From Syngnathus acus (taxonomy: Eukaryota > Chordata > Actinopteri > Syngnathiformes > Syngnathidae), in contig NC_051090.1 in assembly GCF_901709675.1 (NCBI RefSeq), positions 4,332,342 to 4,396,341 on the forward strand: 64,000 nt of DNA. The letters are read 5' to 3'. Below the pieces are notes generated by a model, which made no database searches, was not told the DNA's origin, and worked only from the letters and a program-made list of their open reading frames with translations. The position numbers and the translations under genes are program-made. Of the stretch, positions 1 to 11,151 are shown piece after piece (within the stretch, counting starts at the first letter, position 1; every line of letters starts with the position of its first letter).

Positions 1-3000
1 TGACGTTTCTTACAACGTACCCGACCCGGTATCTAAGCCGGCTTTCCAGCTCAAGGTTGACCTCAAGGAGGCTTTCCAAGGCCGCCACTTGCGGCCACCT
101 CTTCCGTCTTCCTCGTCGTCCCGTCACCCCGCCTCGCGACCCCGCAGCCGCGCCGACAATCGCTCGGAGCTCAACCGCAAGCGTCGGGCGCCCGTCGACG
201 ACGACGACCCGGCGGCTCACCAGGACAAAATGGACTTCCATATCTCTTTGGAAGTGTGCGCCAGGTGGGGACCCCAACGCAACTCCTGGACGCGTCTTTT
301 GCTCACCTCATCCGTCTCTCTCTCGCTCTCTAGGTGGCTTCATTCGGGCTCCTCTAACATGGCCGTCATCGAGGTCCCCATGATCTCCGGTTTCCGAGCA
401 GATGTGGAAAGTCTTGAGAGGGTGCGTAAAGTCATCAAAGCTTCTCCAACTTTCTTCCGTTCCATGAGTTTGGTGACATCACATCTAGGCAAGGGAACTT
501 CACCACTGCTATAAAACTCAGCTAACTTTTCTTTATGGCCATACTTACATTAATGTCGATTTTTAGGCTCTCTGTGCTTGAGTATTTTTATTTCCGTACA
601 TTTGTAAACACTCATCTGTAATTCTGGAAGTAGATTATTTTTTTTTTTTTTGAAACACAAGTATCAGCAGAGCGCATATGGTTCACATTCCAAGTGCATT
701 TAAAATGAGAACCATATGGACCTTGATGATTGTGTACACCGCACAACATACATAATGCATCGTTACAAGGCGTACACGGAGCGCTTTGAGACTTTTTATC
801 CCATCAGGTTGGATCATTTAATGTCGTGTTAATTAGAACCGAGCTGGAGCTGTCCAGTCCACCGAGGTGCTGGCTACTCGTGTCCCCCATTGAGGTCCGC
901 TTCTTTGTTTACCTCAACAGCTGCTGATGGACAAGCGTGTTGGTTTGAAGAGGTACGAGCTCAACGGCAGGAAAGTGTTGTTCTACTTTGATGAGGTGGG
1001 TTTTAAGAACAGTTAAAAATCTGTTTAAAAAAAAAAAAAAAGTGAAATGAAGTGTTTGTTGCTGGCCTGTGTTGCAGATCCCCAGCCAGTGCATGACGTG
1101 TGTGGCCTTCCAGGCTGTCAGGGAATACATTGTAGGCAAGACGGCGCCTGTTCCGGTCAAAATCTATGACTACTATGAACCAGGTGTGCCTCTCGTGAAT
1201 ATTTCAAGTCACTCTGATTTATGATGTTTTTTTTTTTTCTCCAAGTGAGTCTAACGTTGTGCATCAGCTGTTGATTTTTCAGTCTTTCCCTGTTTACACG
1301 AATGCATTTTTCTAGTATTTTGTTCCCTTGCTATATTAAATGTCAACTAGGAATGAGCAAGTACCGATACTATTGGGCCACCTTATTGTATCATATCAAT
1401 CAAATCTGACCGATTAAGTCCTCCTCGGCAGTAGTTGGCGCTATACTGACGCATCGGCAAATTGTCATTTGTGTCAGAAAGAGTTCACAAAGTGTTCAGT
1501 AAAATTTTAGATAACAAAACTAGTCAAGGTATCGGTACTCAGTATCAGAATGGTACTGGTATCGAACATTCCTAATGTGAAACAACCCATGACCTTAAAA
1601 CCATGAATGGAATGCAATTGAAATTCTATTGTCAGAGCAATGAAATTCATTTGACACTTTTACCGTTTTTACATCTCGAGCAATTTTTTTTTACACCATT
1701 TCTCACCGCTAGCTAACATTTTTTGCCTGAGGGCAACCATAACTCAGATGTGGCCCGCGATTAAAACAGTCTGCCGCTTGATTTACAGCCTTCGAGGCCA
1801 CCCGCTTCTACAACGTCAGCGAAAGCAGCCCGCTCGCCCGGGAACTGTGCGACGGCCCCACTTGCAACGAGGTGGAAAGTTCATCCAACCACTGGACAGG
1901 TGAGACCCCAACCGCTCACCTATTGCCACCGTCGGTCTTCTATAACGAGATTCCGACAGGTTTCGTGCAGGCGAACCAGTGCAACAACGTGTTTGGTTGC
2001 CTGGAGGAGGAGCAGTTTGAACGTTGCACGTGTTACCGCGACTGCGGCTACGACGGGGAGCCCGTCTGCGGCTCCGACGGACACGTTTACCAGAACCTGT
2101 GTCAGATGGAGGTGTTTGCCTGCCGCAACGGAACACGCATCAAGCAAGCCCCCGTGTCCCAGTGTCCTGACAGTAAGAAACCATACATGCTACGCTAAGT
2201 GTTTTCCTAGCAAAACATTCCGTGGTTAAATGTGTTTTCATTTGTTTTTCACGTATTAGAACTAACATCAGTAAAAAAAAAAACTTGAGCAGCTTCATTC
2301 TGGGGCTGGTTCGGATTCAACGACTGATTTAAGTGAAGCTAGCGAGGCTAGTTGCTGTTATTGATGTAGTTGGCGTGTGCGTGTATGTAATTACCTCAAA
2401 GTGTGTTGATGTGTCAATTCTCATTGCTGTGTGCAATGATCTCAGTTGCAGAAACAGCTGTTCAGATGTTGAGCTGATTACTGGATTTCTTTTTCTTAAG
2501 AGAGCGCTTTTATGGATCTCAACTTGCACACTCACATACACGCACCCCCCCCTTTCTCTCTGACCCGGTGCTGTATTAGAGAGCTCTGTGCAAATGACAG
2601 ACCGCTTTTGTCCGAGCCTTTGAAATCCTCGTCACATTCCTTTTCCGACGCACAGCCCAACAACAAAAGGAGCCTTCACGAGTGCGGGAAACAAGACTTT
2701 GAAGAGGAAGAAACAAATAATGGAGCATTTAACTTTTGTTTTTGTTTGGGTGTTTGTTTGTGTACACTCATGCGCAGTGAGGGTCATTAGTCCATTTTGA
2801 CGACAATCGGATCCACTTGTGATCATGCCGCCCACTTCTAGGCCAGGCTATTTTTGGAATCATTTGAACGCAGGCCTCCTTCGGGACCTCATTGTTTTGC
2901 CAAAAACGTGTTCCTTCTTCTGGTTAGCATTAACCGTACATGACGCAACAATGAAACTCTGTTGTGGTCACGACCGGTAAGGAAATCTGTTTTGAACCAA

Positions 3001-4111
3001 ATGCGTGTGATGTGTGTGTTTCAAGTGGAGACCAAGGCAGAGGACAAGCAGCCAATAGCAAGCCAGGAGACTGAACAACCCTCAGTGCCCATACACACAG
3101 GTAATCTCACCAAACACACACACATTGAATCTCCTGCATGTTATACATTCCCCTGCAATTGCATCATGTCCACAATCTGATGAAGACAACAGAGTCGATT
3201 ATTAGGTTGGAGTCTTCTGACGCTTCCAGAACATTCCTGGCGGGCTACCCTTGTTACTTTTGGCACACCAGGCCAAAAACACCTTTCACTGGATGTGAGA
3301 CACAGTGTGCGGGTGGGACGATAAGGGGAATATTTGCGTTGTGTGATACAGGTGTGTGAGCGTAATACGAGGCGACGTGCGGCGACTTGTCTGCTCCGGG
3401 TCGTTGCTTTCAAAGGTCTTCATTGCACAGAAGCTTCACAATGGAAAAGAATGCTGTCGCAATTTCTCATAAACATGTGCATAGATCATTTATATTAAAA
3501 GTGGTTCTCAAACTGGAATCTACAAGCCCAAGCTGTAACTCGCCAAATTTTTTTTTTTTAGTGCATACTCTTTGGGATTGGTGTGCCAATAAAACAAACA
3601 TAGTCAACTATGCAGCTCACTTAAAAACAGTTTGCAAGGTCGTAGGGCTTTTAGTGTGCAGGTAAATTATGTTAAGCAGGGGGCGCCCCCTTGTGTCTGT
3701 AAGGGGTAGTGCAGCAGCAAATGTCAGAAAGAGATTTGACATTTCCTTATTGCGCAATCTGTCCAGGTGAAGAGGAGCAGGGCTCCATGGCCGACGTGTC
3801 TTACTACTCTTACGATTACGACGCCAACTCCGAGCCTTTCCTGGCCGACGGCGAGTCGCGGGACCCCAGTTTCCACATCGCCCGAGCTGACCCCGATGCG
3901 GCGCAGAAGATCCTCCTGCCCGCGGACGTCCAAATCCCCACAGCCAACACAAGGAACAGTCCCGAACGATGGTACAGAGCACTCGCCGTAATTCTTTTCC
4001 AAAAACGGCACAGGCTAAGTTTACCCAATATTTTGCGAATCAATTAATCGTTCCGAGACCTTTTTTTAATTTCAAGTTGTGCAAAATGTTTGTCTTTCTG
4101 TCCTCCACAGA
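1..4111 (+). CDS. cpamd8: CPAMD8 (C3/PZP-like, alpha-2-macroglobulin domain protein 8), 3' part
   Basis: Secreted alpha-2-macroglobulin family protein; human CPAMD8 is linked to development of the front of the eye. The window enters inside an exon. Coding exons read: <1-264, 334-421, 921-995, 1078-1183, 1789-1899, 1960-2172, 3026-3100, 3767-3971, plus the base at 4111. All junctions are GT-AG and in phase, giving 378 residues. The first 995 bases encode the end of the macroglobulin receptor-binding fold ([10 protein letters not shown], then [16 protein letters not shown]). Exon 1960-2172 encodes a Kazal-type inhibitor domain (PVCGSDG, then six-cysteine spacing), which is diagnostic of CPAMD8 within the family. 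The C-terminus is acidic and tyrosine-rich ([10 protein letters not shown]). A basic Arg-Lys-Arg-Arg motif at 176-187 sits in a Ser/Arg-rich insertion. The stop codon is split by the last intron (bases 3970, 3971, 4111); reading through the donor instead gives a stop at 4045-4047. Family assignment is firm; the exact end is inferred. Confidence 0.93.
1348..1573. mobile_element. Short inverted-repeat element (MITE-like) in a cpamd8 intron
   Basis: The left end reads AGGAATGAGCAAGTACCGAT and the right end, reverse-complemented, reads AGGAATGTTCGATACCAGT, so the element has similar inverted termini about 225 bp apart. Internal copies of GTATCGGTACT and its complement add further symmetry. There is no coding capacity. 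It is probably a non-autonomous DNA transposon; the superfamily was not determined and no clear target-site duplication was seen. Confidence 0.5.
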
Positions 4112-6051
4112 AATGCCGAGGTGAAGCCATCCCTACGTCCACTTTGTACATTATTTGTGAATATACGAGCGAATGGCAAGTGAAGAGAGAAGCCCCAAAG
4201 GAAACGTGAGCTTGTGTATTTGTGTGTGTGTGTGTGTGTATATATACAGTGTGTGTATGTTCACCCTCCTGCTCCTTGTATCACCACAGCATCTTTGTTA
4301 TTCACAGTATTGCCTTTATAATCTCTAGAATGACAAAAAACATAATCAAGTATTTATATATATATTTTTTGTAATTACAACCGACTTTAAGCTATTGTTA
4401 TATTTTCTATCTGTGGTATTTATTTGGAGCTGGAGGTTTTAATTATCATTAGGGGGGTGCTCACTGTTTTTCAATTTCCAGTCTGGGCTAATATTAGCCG
4501 CACACACCGTCGCAATTGCTTAGTTCCGCCCCTTCCTGTCAAATATATCCTTGGCGTATTTTGACAGGAGCATGAATGAGAATGGGTCTTTTAATACAGT
4601 TACTACAATTTAAACTGAGAAATTGTGTGCCTAAAATATAAAAAAATTAATACAAATTCAGAACCAGCAGAGATTTTTGTATCCTTTAGGACAAAGGTGG
4701 ACTTATAGGCACCAAGAGTCCCGGGCGGACTCATGCACACTTTTTATTTTTCTCTCTCACAGCAGGATACTCAGAGATAACTTTCCTTCCTTTCCATAGG
4801 CTTGGAGATTTGATTGTACAGTTCATAAGCTATTTTATGTGACATTTTGATTCATGACGCAATCAAAGAAAAATGAAGTTTTTCCCAATTACTGTAAATA
4901 TTCCAAATTTGATGAATCATAACATGTATTACATATCAAATACTGAGATTTTTAAATAAAAGATTAAAAAAAAACATGTAAGTCTATCCAAGACAATCAA
5001 CATGATCTTATAGATTTAGTAGCTCACCTTCTAATTTTTCTTTCTATGCCTGCTTTAAGGTCAAAGTTCAACATGTCTTTCATAAGCAGAGTCACTGGTA
5101 GCATTTGCAGTTGTGTGTTGTTTTTCATGCTCACGTACGTGTTAGGTGAGGTCACGCTGCTCTTTGCAGCAACCTCTGGTGGGACGTTATTTGTCCAAGC
5201 TTGTCACACACAAATAAAAACTCCAAAGTGCAGCCGAGTATTAGACTAGAAATGGTGTTTCGCAACAAAGGTATGTCATTTTGAGTTCCAAAAATCTCAT
5301 GACAAACCATCAAACAAAAGTGTAAAAACAAAAAAAGTATCGTCATAAATCAATAATAATTTTAGGTCATTTCCGGCTGTCAATTTATGGTAATGTCTAT
5401 TGACAACCCTGACGAAACCTAGCTAATAATTAATTAAGCATGTACAGTATTTAACTTAGTTTTGCTATAGAGGATGGGAAGGGGAAAAAACCTCCCATTT
5501 TGTTTAAGTGCCTCCATGACAACCAATTATTAGTCATGTGTTTTGAACAGCACCAGCTGTAGCAACGGATCTCTGTTAAAGTACACTCCTCTCCATCTGG
5601 ACCTGAAGTGATGCTTTCTTTAACTGTATTGTCGTCACCTTGGTTCAACCCCAAACAGAAAAAAAAAAAAAATCAACCATACACCGCAAATGATGAGGCA
5701 TGTTTTCATTTACATTTGTTTAACAACAACTATCAAACATATTTGGGGGAGAGAAACGTTAACATATTTACAATCTGGAAGACAGTAAAAGGGTATTTAA
5801 CAAATAAAGCATAAAAAGTACCACTAAGTGGTATATCAACCATCAGTTAAAAAAAAAAAGAAGTACTCAAAATATACAATGTAAGCTTCATTTGGCTAAC
5901 GGGGCCATTTTACTTGAATGTGATGGAATTTGAGAGTGAACGATTGAACCTGGCGTTTGTTCTCCTTGTATAAATACGATGCAATGAAAGTGTACATGGG
6001 TCTAACGGGTGATGAGGAAACAAAATGGAAGCGAGGCTACGTAGCAACACA
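4112..6051. other. cpamd8 3' UTR and intergenic DNA before the CKS gene
   Basis: No exon was recognised. A (GT)n run lies near 4220-4240. An AATAAA polyadenylation signal at 4955-4960 is a plausible end for cpamd8, giving a 3' UTR of about 0.85 kb. The remainder is AT-rich. The CKS transcript on the minus strand must end within the right part of this interval; no clear AATAAA on that strand was identified. Confidence 0.5.
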
Positions 6052-7147
6052 TCAGTGCTTGGAGAGAGGTCTTCGGAACAGCAGGATGTGAGGTTCTGTG
6101 GAGGAAACAACAAACGAGATGTTTAGGAGTCCTTTTAATATACCACTCACTAGCATGTTAGATTATCTAATAAGCTTTTTTTTTTATTTTTTTTTAAGCA
6201 ATGCGATTTCAAATTCATCCTCACTGTGTCAGTGTGCTGCCCTTTGAGACATCAGCATTGTTGCACACCCCGATTGATGATCAAAGCAAATGTATGCCTC
6301 AAAGAATCACCATCTCTTGCATGTTGTCCATATTTTTGTGACATTAGAGAAATATTGATTGTGAACTGCTCCAGATGAGGTACATGGCATGCTGTTTTTG
6401 AATATTTCTGGCTTTGATTTTTAATTATGACATAATAATAGTGGTATCACTATCAGAGATTGTGCCAATGCTTTGAAGTGTGGGTCAAGAAACCCAGAAA
6501 GTCATTCATATTTAGGCAACTGAGGTAGTGTTTGCTGTAATGTCTTATTGTTCGGATCCAATCGATTATGTCATTGATCTATCAGCAAATTACCACATTA
6601 CATAATGACTGCTCACTTAAAAGATGGCAGGTCAGTGTTATGTAAGTTATAAACTTCGGTCGGTTACATAATTGTTTATTGTCAGTATGTCAGTTGGGGT
6701 CGTGAGGTGACAAAATGGTGGGCGTGGACGCTTGCTGGTGACTCGCCTGGTTTGTGGATCATGTAGTGGATCCACCCTTGGCTCTGCTGCACACCGAGGC
6801 CGCGCCACTCCTTTTCGGTCATGAGGTGCGAGGGAGGCACTTGTTTGGACAGCTGCTTCGGTAAAACCACATGCCTAACGAAAAACAACAATTTTGATTT
6901 TATCCGTTAATAAGACCACGTCGTGTTTGGGAGTGACTTCACATTCAAAATATCAATACTGCGAACGAAATATACAATTATTTCAATGTCAGTTGATTTC
7001 AAAGAGTTATTGACTATCAACGTATACAAGTTAAAAGAAAACAATTAAAAACTATTAAAGCAGTTGGTTAAATTAGCTTCACGATTACCTATACTCGAAG
7101 GCGTCGTCGTTGTATTTGTCAGAGTAGTAAATTTCCTTCTTCGACAT
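6052..7147 (-). CDS. Cyclin-dependent kinases regulatory subunit (CKS1/CKS2 family)
   Basis: Small phospho-adaptor of CDK1/CDK2 complexes. Three coding exons on the minus strand: 7147-7089, 6874-6747 and 6095-6052, giving 76 residues (family usual 79). Exon 1 opens [15 protein letters not shown]. Phosphate-pocket residues Lys11, Arg20, Arg44, Trp54 and Arg71 are present, as is the hinge His60-x-Pro-Glu-Pro-His, but residue 61 is Lys where vertebrate CKS proteins have Glu. The short tail RRPLSKH lacks the usual Lys-rich end. QLSKQVP resembles CKS2 more than CKS1B. Intron 2 must use a GC donor (CAG|GCGAGT) for the frame to join. Spacing to shc2, with the ODF3L2 gene between, recalls the human CKS1B-SHC1 and CKS2-SHC3 pairs, so this may be a third paralogue; no symbol is assigned. 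Confidence 0.92.
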
Positions 7148-7310
7148 TTTCTCTTCAATAAGCGAGTCGAAATGAAGAGCAAAAGAAATGGGAAGGAATA
7201 AAAAAAAAAAGAGATGTTTTAGGCTGTCAACAAATAAGTCGAATAGATCCCAAGTCTTGACTGCTTTTGACTGGTAGGCTGATTTCCGAGCTTAATATAT
7301 TGCAAGCAGG

Positions 7311-7393
7311 TTCAAAAAGTAACTGCCCGCCCGCGCCTGCCTCCGATTGGTCGAGGCGGCCTGACGCGCAGATGCAAGAAGTTGCTAGCCAAT
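7311..7393 (-). promoter_or_regulatory. Candidate cell-cycle promoter of the CKS gene (CHR plus CCAAT boxes)
   Basis: Upstream of the CKS start codon, read on the minus strand, a CHR-like TTTGAA lies at 7316-7311. A CCAAT box lies at 7350-7346, about 30 bp further upstream, and an oppositely oriented CCAAT at 7389-7393. CHR elements with CCAAT boxes at this kind of spacing are the known signature of DREAM/MMB- and NF-Y-controlled G2/M genes, including CKS genes. Function here is inferred from motif and spacing only. Confidence 0.5.
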
Positions 7394-8840
7394 CGAATTC
7401 GCCGTCAATAGTGACGTTTTTCTTTCTTCTTTTGTGGTGGTTTGAATAGGTTTGCAGCCGTTGCCGCCACCTACCGGATCTTTAAAACAAACACTAGAAA
7501 ATGTTTTTTTATGAACGTTCAAAATTCGACACGTTGTGTAAGTCAATGTACTAATTTTCATGTGGTTTTATATTTATGGCCAAAAAAGTGTTTTTCAAAA
7601 ATAATCCTGTCATCGAGATTTTAGATGTGCTTCACATAATTGAAATTACAATATTTAAATGCATTTACCCACAAAATAATGCATTATACATTTTAAAGCA
7701 AAGAACATTGGGAATTGTTTCGAACCTGAATTCAAATGCATTTTTATTTACAATTGAGGCTAACCAATGACCTCATGTTGCTAAAATGATTTACCGTTTC
7801 ATGTTCAAAATGTAATTGAAGGAATCAAAATCAGGCCTGGGAAACGTATTTAGAGCAAATTCCATAACATATCGTTCATAAAGGAATTTCTTTTATAAAA
7901 TCAGCTCATCTGCCTCACAGCTATAGCTCAGAGGGTTCAAAGTACAAATCTCAGCTGTGGCCTTTCTGTGTAGCGCTTGCATGTTCTCTGCATGTTAGGT
8001 TCACTGACGAATCCAAATTGCAGATCGGAGTGAGTGTGAGGACAAACATAGAAAATGCTTAGATGGCTGGATGGTGTCCCCATTATGTTATCTTGAAGCC
8101 ACAATGTGCATGACCATTTCCTTCGAGAAGTCTGCATGCTGATCATTTCCTCTCTGCCCTAACCTACTGTACCTTCCATCCCTGCTTGGGAGTCTTTTTA
8201 TTTCCCCTTTCCTTCTAAATATGTCCATATGTGTGCATACGTTAAAGAGCAAATGAATGTTTCGGGTTACCAACGCAGCAGTGGCCGGCAGCCTGTTAAA
8301 GATTAATGCTTGTTTTCATCATATGTCACTTGTCAAGACTCTCGATTACGGCCGCCATCAAATCGGAGTCGAGTCAACGGAGGGCACAGGGGAAGAAAAT
8401 TTCCATGAACCCATTGTCGCATTAATATGAAATACTAGAAGGTTGCAGGGACTTGGCAGGGCCATGACTGCATGCCAAAAACTCGTGATGCAAGCCTGAC
8501 CTTGGTTCAAAGTTCACAATTGGTACACATTGGGTACAGTTAAGGGAACAGAATGGTAAACTTTGTCCTGGAAGGCAAGGAAATATTGTGGCATGCATTA
8601 TGCAGGGTTACACTTGACTTTGACACCCACCCACGGTCACTTTTCCCTTTTGGAATGTGCCGTATCCATTCCCTGCAGGGGCCTGAGAGATAAGCCGCGG
8701 GCGGTGTCCGTGGCGACTTCACGCATGGCCGATGAGCAAAATTACATGAGTGGAAAGTGAAAGGCTGGAGGGAGCTTTGCATGGTGAAGCGAGGGGGGGG
8801 GGGACAGATAGAGTTACAATGGCAGAGAGGGAGGGGCTAC
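7394..8840. other. Intergenic DNA between the CKS and ODF3L2 genes
   Basis: No convincing exon was found in this interval. It is AT-rich at the left. A dispersed fish repeat fragment lies at about 7905-8085 (listed separately). A poly-G tract lies near 8793-8802. Confidence 0.5.
7905..8085 (+). repeat. Dispersed fish repeat fragment (GCCTCACAG / GGTTCA type)
   Basis: The order of phrases CTGCCTCACAG, GAGGGTTCAAA, GGCCTTTCTGTGTAG, CTTGCATGTTCTC and CATGTTAGGTTCA matches the widespread fish repeat that usually opens with AGTGGTTAGCATGTCCGCCT. Related fragments lie at 46277-46320 and 46775-46830. The copy is degraded and non-coding. The family name was not determined. Confidence 0.55.
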
Positions 8841-8844
8841 TCAC

Positions 8845-8960
8845 CTGCTGATGAGCAAGGTGGGCGCTTCTTCAGCGCTGACCTTTTGGAACTCATCGGT
8901 GACGAGCCAGATCTCTGAGAGGTGTCTTTTCAAAGTGAGGTATGGAGAAACAGTACCCAG
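8845..8960 (-). other. Exon-like antisense ORF overlapping the first ODF3L2 exon
   Basis: On the minus strand a pyrimidine-rich acceptor (TTGCCTGCAATAG|) is followed by 116 open bases and a strong donor (CAG|GTGAGT). Reading in phase 0 gives 38 codons ending in EEAPTLLIS plus two bases. GC at third positions is clearly raised over the flanking non-coding DNA. The product is not recognised. The outgoing phase (2) matches CKS exon 2, 2 kb downstream on the same strand, so an alternative upstream exon is conceivable; a one-in-three chance match is equally possible. Confidence 0.3.
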
Positions 8961-10220
8961 CTATTGCAGGCAAAGAAAAAGGTGAGTTCAACAATTATCA
9001 ATTGTTATTGATGAGCTAAAAGTACTCTATATAACATTTTGGTATTTACGTTTCCATTTGCTCCACAGGACCCGGCCCAGGGCGATACGGACTACCGCCG
9101 ACGATTGGCTTTATCGGCAATGACTATACGAAACAAACAAGCCCCGCATACTCCTTCCACGGCAAGATGAGTGACAATAGTATGTAGTTTGTATGGGCAA
9201 TTGCATCAGGTGGCGCAATCTAAATTGAACCGCTAGAGGGAGAAAGAGTACTTTGTTGCATTTCAATGTTTGTTTTTTGTGCAGTGTATTGTGTTGACTG
9301 CAGTCCGGGACCTCAGTATCACATTGATGCGAAGATGACTCGCTTAGGGAGAGACGGAACACCTGCATACTCCATGTTGGGGAGAACTAAACTACAAAGT
9401 ATGTGAGCTTTTACATTGTAACTTTTTTAAGTTTTTAAGATCCTGCATTTATTTTAACAAAATCATCCAATCCTATACGTTAATATTGTAATTTTAATGT
9501 TTATCGTTCCTGTTACAATTTACGTTTTATATATTTGTCCGCTAGAGGGCAGTGTTTTCCGGTTTAAAGCATGCAACATAATTCCAAAGCTTTTACTATT
9601 ATCTGTCCAACACGGAGTAAAATTAAGAATAGTTCATTTATTTGTAACTTTTTTGTTAGATTTAGAGAAGCCTAAATAGAAAAAAGTATTCGCATAATTG
9701 CCCAGGCCTACTTGACCATGTGTTTATAGAGGAACCCTTCCACACTCCTGGACCAGGCGCCTACAGCCCAGAAAAAGCCCCACCTTGCAACCTGCAACGC
9801 CGACCCCCATCCTACACCATGGGCTGCCGCACGCACTACCGCACCACCGACTCCGTGCCGGCTCCCAACAAGTACACTCTCCCTCCACTACTGGGCTCTC
9901 ACATCCCAACCAAGCCGGCCAGCGCCAGCTTCTCAATGTCGGCTTGTTTCAACCAAGGCGGGCCGTCCGTGGATTTAGCCAAGACGCCCGGGCCTTGCAG
10001 ATACAACTGCACAGAGCCCAGCGTTTATCTCCCCAGGCCGCCCGCTTTTTCCATGTTGGGGCGACACGGTGGAGCTCGAGAGGGCACAAAATTGCCCGGT
10101 CCTGGATTTTATAATCCAGAAAGAGTGACAGTGCACAAAGCACGGGCGCCGGCCTTCTCCATGGGGATTAGGCACTCTGAGTTTGTCACCCCGCTGGTCG
10201 TCAGTGTTTCTGAACAGTAG
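8942..10220 (+). CDS. odf3l2: ODF3L2/CIMAP1D-like outer dense fibre protein (STPG/PGP repeats)
   Basis: Ciliary/sperm-tail microtubule-associated protein built of Pro-Gly-Pro (STPG) repeats. Four coding exons: 8942-8981, 9069-9179, 9285-9398 and 9730-10220, all in phase, giving 251 residues (human ODF3L2 about 289). Repeats visible include [42 protein letters not shown] and PGPCRY. The C-terminal [14 protein letters not shown] is almost identical to the ODF3L2 end. The start is the least certain part: a 13-codon first exon ([10 protein letters not shown]) with a strong GTGAGT donor was chosen because it joins in phase, but it overlaps the antisense exon-like ORF at 8845-8960. The gene directly precedes shc2, as ODF3L2 and SHC2 are neighbours on human 19p13.3, which supports ODF3L2 over ODF3 or ODF3B. 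Confidence 0.9.
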
Positions 10221-11151
10221 CCACAATGGAGCCACAACTGTGCATTATGACACCTAATACAGTCATTTTTTTCCCTGCTATTTTAGGCTCCTATATGACC
10301 TCTTAATCTTCGTAATGTTTTTATTGATAAAAAGAAATATAGAACAAATGTCATCACTCTCGACATGTATTGATTCCATCTGGTTTATTAGTAACTTGTG
10401 CCTCACTGAAACAAACAAACTTGTGATTGGCTGTTTTAAAGAAGGTGGGGCAGCACTTTTTTTATGCTTATGCTTTTGCATGTGCATGTTTTTTTTTCTT
10501 CCGAATGTGGCACGTTAATGTTAGCTTGTTCTTTTTCCTCTAAGATGATTTTGGATAAAAGTTATTTGGATGTGACTCCACCCTCATTTTTCACAGAGCT
10601 TTACATGAAAGGTAAGATTTCATTTTATTTCTGTAGTTGTTGAATTGAGATGCTAATGTTTCTGTAAGACTAGAAAATGTTCTCATTGACTTTTGAGTTG
10701 ATCATGCAAATCAACTTGAAACACTAAACTTGCTGGAATGCTTGAATTTGTTTTATTTTGCATGCGAGTGAGTGGTGAGCAAGGAAATGTGCAAGCCTGT
10801 GTGTGCGCCAATGGGACAGATGTGATTAGTTAATGCTGTCAAAGAGCATGGGCAGGGCGAAAAGAGCCAGTGACATCATCCGCAGTGAGGGAGCGAGGGA
10901 GGGAGAGCAGCCGATGCGATTCAAGCGAGGCGTCCCGAGGCAGGAGGAGGGCTGCTGCTCATACGCATACAGGAGCAAGGAGCGACATGACAACGGCACG
11001 GCGTGTGCGCGGGACGGGATTACGCCCACCGGCTTGGATATAAGACTCCCACTGGAAGATTCTCCTGTTTTCCCCCCTCCCTCCCCTTTCCCTCCCCCCT
11101 CTCCCTCCCCCAATCCCCAACACTGAGCTTCTTCAGGTGGATCCTCCGGGC
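10221..11151. promoter_or_regulatory. ODF3L2 3' flank and shc2 promoter / 5' UTR region
   Basis: The left half is AT-rich 3' flank. From about 10830 the sequence turns GC-rich, with purine- and then pyrimidine-rich blocks and CpG-containing stretches, as expected for a promoter. No TATA box was recognised. A CTTCTTCAG| acceptor-like site lies 16 bp before the shc2 ATG (11131-11136), so an upstream non-coding exon is possible. Confidence 0.4.
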
